This document shows, piece by piece, positions 60,101-64,000 of a DNA stretch of 64,000 bases. The stretch comes from Talinum fruticosum. Its lineage: Eukaryota > Streptophyta > Magnoliopsida > Caryophyllales > Talinaceae. The translations under genes and the position numbers were made by a program. The notes beneath the pieces are model-generated. The model was not told where the DNA came from. It saw nothing but the letters and a program-made list of their open reading frames with translations, and ran no database searches. The stretch lies in NCBI GenBank assembly GCA_021018815.1, contig JAITYX010000085.1, positions 868,001 to 932,000 on the forward strand, in the 5' to 3' direction. Each line of letters begins with the position of its first letter. The stretch's first letter is position 1.

Positions 60101-62880
60101 AAAAAAGTACCATAGGGAATTTTTGTTTCATTGCGTAACTGTTTACCGAATGAGAATGACCTCATAATGGCAAAAAAAAATAAAATTCTTTGACCTATTA
60201 TCTATTATATGTACATGTATTATGTTCCAAGGACAAAATTCATACTTCAAAAGAATGACATCCACAAGCATATGGAATAGTATATGCTCATAAGTATATT
60301 TACAATAACAAAAATATGGGTAAACAGGAAACAGAAATGAATTAAGATAGGATTCTTACATAATGTTCCATTCATACAATTTTTAAGTCAAATACTTTAA
60401 GTAATGGGCACATTATCTTCAAGACTAGTGAATTTAATCATAATAGGTACCTTGCACACTAAAAGGTGCATGTTTAAGCATCTTTCACAGATACAGAAGA
60501 AGCAGTACGGCAAAAATTACTAACAAGTGCAGTTTGTACCTGGATTCCAAATACTGGAATTCTTTAGCTAAAGTTCTGTGCAAACAGTCAGCATCAGCAA
60601 ACCCCTAGTTTAACAAGTTCTTCAACTCGTTGTATTGTTTCCCTGAAGCATTAATGAAACCACATTGTCAAGTCAAGCAAAAACTATCTATACATTCTGA
60701 TAGAAGAATGTTTTTTATTACTACCTCACATTTTCATTGGGCTGCTAACAGAGAATTCCAATATAAAATGCTTATCAATATGGAACAACTGTATATCTCC
60801 CTTCGTATCACCAAAATAAGCGATGTGTACTGGCCACCGCCCTCCCCCAACAACAAAGAAAAGAATAAATAAACACTAAAGGCTTCCACAGCTGGTTGGC
60901 CAGAATTAGGATTCCTACCCGCATAAACAATAGGTTTTTACTTTTTACGTCTAACACGGTCACTGCACAGCATTCAAATTTCCTTGTGTATATACATGAC
61001 AAATATTTAAAAAATCTGAACTCCATGAAAAAATTATTGCTAATTGACCAGAGAGTAAAAGTGTTATTGATATATCAACAATTTCATCATGACACTCAGA
61101 AAGCAACGTATAGTAAGAAATACCAAACTAATACAATGCATAATGTGGTCAGCAAACTTTGTGAAAACGTGGAAATCTTAATGCCATAAGACCTTCCCCA
61201 GCTACCAAAATGTTGTAAATATTTCATCTTCTAGTAATAGTCTAACGAACATGGAATTATGCCAAATCCATCAAAAAGGTAACTGATCACAGACCCATCT
61301 TTGTCTGTGCCGTTGGCTTTCAGTTGATTTAAAGGCCTTATTGAAGCTGGGAACTACTTTTCAGCCTTCAAAAGACAAATAATCTGGTGACTTGGTGTAA
61401 ATCTAATAAAACAGAGATGCTTATGCAGTGTTTGGTAGGCATGATTAAGATAATTTCAGAACTGTTTCTTCCACACTCAGGACTGAGCTCAAGGGGACTA
61501 ATGTACATCTAATCTTCAAATGCCGCTTCCCGTAGGTTGTAGCTAGTCTAGCATCAGCTCTGAGGTAATTGTCAGTGAACAATTCTAGCAACACAAGCAC
61601 AGAATGCTCAAGCCCAAGGGATAACCTGGTAGGAGGAATCCCACATTCCACACAAAGGAGGTGGGTTCAAATCATACTAGTAGCTAGAGGTATGCCTGTT
61701 CGGGAAGAGGAGAGCTGGGGGGGGTCTGTCTCCATGTAACTCATGTTAAGAGAACAGTGATTCCTAGTGACAGAAGTGAGCCAATGGGTCAACCGGTCAG
61801 CTGTGGAACCAACATGACCAACTTGATCCCATCACAAATGTTAAAACTGATCTAGATAGTGATCCTGATTTCCAAATTAGCAAATTTTGCTTATACAAAC
61901 CTTATCATGTTTATCCAATTTTTTTGGAAAAGTGAAATTTTACTACTTTCCAAGGCAGTCAAGTACAAGAAAGGCAATAAACACAAGCCCCCAAACCAAC
62001 TCACAGGTATCACGTTCCCACAAGAACAACCAACAACATTATTGGCAGTAGCTTTCGGCACTTCTGTGTTTGGACACAGAAGCTCTCACATATATATTCC
62101 GACTAATCTACTATACCACAGTTCTATCATCCACAGTTCCTTGTCTAATGATTATCTGATTCCTGAAAGACCATATACCATAATTGTAGCTTCCAGCACA
62201 GCCAGGAACACTGCATTGTAAACTCTTTTAGAGTTATGCAAAAACCATGGAAGAATTTTCCCTAAGTCATCACTACCTGAACCTGCAACCATCTGCCAAG
62301 AGAGATCCAAATTTTCTGAGAAAACTGACACTCAAAAAATAAATGATCATGAGACTCATCATCCCCATTACATAAAGAACAAAACTTAATTTGCAGCAAG
62401 CCAAATTTCATCACTCTATCTCGAGTAGGTAACTTTTGTTTGATTGCCATCCATAAAAAAAACATATGCTTAGGAATAACCAAGGATGACCACAGAAGAC
62501 TAGAATATTCCCATCTCTGACCATTTCTCAGCATAGAACAGGCCTTCTTGATACTGCACATTCCATTGGATTGACTGAGAATCACAGATTTCATTCTCTC
62601 TGCAGCAATACACTTTTTGGATAATCGAGGCAGCTCTCTCAGGAGTATCCACTTGCCAAAAATCCTTTTTCATAATGTAATGAGAATGAATCCATTAAAT
62701 CCAAAGTTTTTCCTTATTGCAACTAACTGCCGAAAGTAGCCATTTTCATAATCATTGTTGTATTCCCTTACATTTCATATAACTTTTTATCCTTTATTCT
62801 AAAAAAATTATTGCATGCATAATACACAAAGATAAAGAAAGCACAATTAAAATTAGCCTAAATAAGTTCACAAGGCAAAT

Positions 62881-62911
<31 letters not shown>

Positions 62912-62921
62912 CTAGAGTGAG

Positions 62922-62964
<43 letters not shown>

Positions 62965-63924
62965 CATATTGCATGACCAAATAGGAGCAAAAACAGACAG
63001 ACCCATACACCACAAAGCCACCCAAAAGAAAAAAAAAAAGAGAATCCAATAATGGAATAGTGAGTTAAGAACAATAGAACTTTTACTCGTCCTCTCCAGC
63101 CACCGGCTTCACGTTCTATTTCACAATTTCGATTTTCACTGTCCTTTCTCTCCCTTGACTCTACCCTCTTTCTTCCTCTAGTCTCTTCCACTACTTTTCT
63201 CTCCTCTAAGCCTCAAGGCCCTCCTCTGTTCTACCTGCACTTTCTCTTTATCCTATTCTCAGACCCAAGGCCCCTGTCTCTTCTGCCATCTCTCTCTCTG
63301 CCTTCTTAGATCAATGCCTGGGTGCAAGACCAGTAAGTCAAAGCATAGAATGAAAAGGACTTAACAGATGCCAGAGAAGACATCCGAACCATAAGCACAA
63401 TTGGTTCTGTTTTTCCCTTTCTTTTGTACTTAATAATTTTTTAGTAGTGAATATCTTTTTGGGTAGTACTGAGATGTTCAAAAAAAAAACAGGGGAATTC
63501 GCAATTCATATCAGCTCTAAGCAAATGGTAAGCAATAACTATCAGGTTATAACATACTTAGATGGTGGGGATGGGGATGGAGATGCAGATGGTGATGAGG
63601 GTGGGGAAGCGAAAGACAGATTACTAAAATTATCCATGCCTAGGAAGGTGACTTACATATCAACTTGTACGTAATGATCAACCCCAGATGGGTCCAGGAG
63701 CAGCCTGACTGGATCTCGATGATAAAGGAACTTCAAAAACAGAATTACAAGTTCACTGCAAACCCAGAAACGTCACTACAAAGGAAATATATGATCATGC
63801 AAGTCCTCAAACAGTATTTAGGAAAAAAGAAAAATTATAACCTGTTGTATTGTGGAAGCTGATCACTTGATTCTGACATAAGAATCTTAATACATCTAAG
63901 CAGCCAGCTGAAGAAATTTGAAAA
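57130..63924 (-). CDS. Unidentified multi-exon host gene, 5' end beyond the window
   Basis: I do not recognise the protein. Exons with GT-AG borders on the minus strand, in order: 63,924-63,842 and 63,755-63,657, which join in phase as [20 protein letters not shown]; 60,642-60,540 ([12 protein letters not shown], then [20 protein letters not shown]); 59,590-59,452 ([15 protein letters not shown]...); 59,212 to about 59,150 ([19 protein letters not shown]); 59,053-58,982 ([20 protein letters not shown]); 58,370-58,143 (76 open codons); 58,035-57,883 (51 open codons, [16 protein letters not shown]); and 57,189-57,130, ending [10 protein letters not shown] and TGA. The last three join in phase 0. 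Leucine-rich helical segments suggest a HEAT-like or other helical scaffold, which is inference. At least one exon is missing between 58,982 and 58,370, and others are missing between 63,657 and 60,642. The 60,642-60,540 exon needs one G removed. Confidence 0.6.
59920..60050 (+). repeat. Irregular 10-bp tandem repeat in an intron
   Basis: Words like GTTGTAAGGAG, TTATAAGGAG, CTATAAGTAAC and CTATAAGAG recur every 9-11 bases within an intron of the minus-strand gene. The unit is clear, but copies differ at one to three positions. Confidence 0.7.
62160..62740 (-). pseudogene. LINE ORF2 3' fragment (zf-RVT) in an intron
   Basis: The minus strand reads [20 protein letters not shown], then [20 protein letters not shown], then [20 protein letters not shown] followed by SQKIW. 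This is the reverse-transcriptase zinc-binding domain of plant LINEs, with its Cys and His residues kept. The open stretch 62,594-62,262 is unbroken, and flanking parts are in shifted frames. No RT core is nearby. It lies between exons of the minus-strand gene and has the same orientation. Confidence 0.8.
62880..62963. repeat. Compound (GT)n(GA)n microsatellite
   Basis: About seven GT units, then two GA tracts separated by GCTAGAGTGAGAGC. The minus strand is therefore a TC/AC run inside the gene's intron. Confidence 0.95.
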
Positions 63925-64000
63925 CTGAAACAGAAGATTAGATCCACAGGATGAGTTGGTTAAAGGAAGACAAATTTAATATGCATTCCAGGTTCTGCAA

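Noticed and set aside
61610..61700. GGGTTCAAATCATACTAG, a B-box-like motif suggesting another SINE
   Set aside because: No A box at the right distance and no clear element ends.
62794..63191. Two long minus-strand open frames of Ser/Leu and Thr/His repeats
   Set aside because: They are translations of the GA/GT microsatellite, not genes.
1..64000. CRISPR arrays, rRNA, intact tRNAs, organelle insertions, toxin-antitoxin or phage-like systems
   Set aside because: Looked for and not seen. The regular repeats present are microsatellites, minisatellites and transposon termini typical of a plant nuclear genome.

Overview
This is a stretch of a plant nuclear genome, most likely a eudicot. The evidence is A/T-rich intergenic DNA, compact multi-exon genes with GT-AG introns, a plant-specific CBP60 gene, and nested plant transposable elements (Ty3/gypsy, LINE, PIF/Harbinger, hAT). 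I cannot name the species. Nothing prokaryotic, organellar or viral stands out.

Left third (1-19,671) is a transposon nest. A decayed minus-strand Ty3/gypsy element (Athila-like) has its 5' LTR at 2,779-4,240 and a tRNA-Asp-like primer site at 2,754-2,771. Next come a broken PIF/Harbinger element with one recognisable TIR (5,340-8,320), a GC-rich hairpin cluster, and a minus-strand chromovirus remnant (about 9,190-12,650). A small hAT-type MITE sits inside the chromovirus LTR. The last element is a plus-strand LINE (13,940-19,654) with a perfect 17-bp target duplication but a ruined coding region.

The middle carries two intact host genes on the plus strand. The first is a Nol12/Rrp17-type rRNA-processing protein (four exons, 20,115-23,881, 198 aa). 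The second is a CBP60B-like calmodulin-binding protein (eight coding exons, 30,548-35,692, 636 aa). Between them lie 6.6 kb of A/T-rich DNA with a small promoter-like island at 27,480-27,880. Downstream are two copies of a MITE-like family (36,238 and 41,974), an LTR-like fragment, an RNase H fragment and a decayed hAT transposon (42,786-46,532) with a perfect 8-bp target duplication.

The right third has an SPT2-type chromatin gene (48,357-51,763) whose splice sites are intact but whose exons need about six single-base corrections. Then come a degenerate minisatellite, a MITE at 54,632-54,928, and the 3' part of an unidentified minus-strand gene (57,130 to beyond the right edge) with a LINE fragment and microsatellites in its introns.

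The host genes are housekeeping or signalling genes that share no operon-like logic. I found no convincing undescribed system. The best leads are the SPT2 frameshifts, the 51-bp exact repeat bracketing the chromovirus remnant, the MITE family with internal TTTATGTTCG repeats, the promoter-like island without a gene, and the unidentified minus-strand gene.
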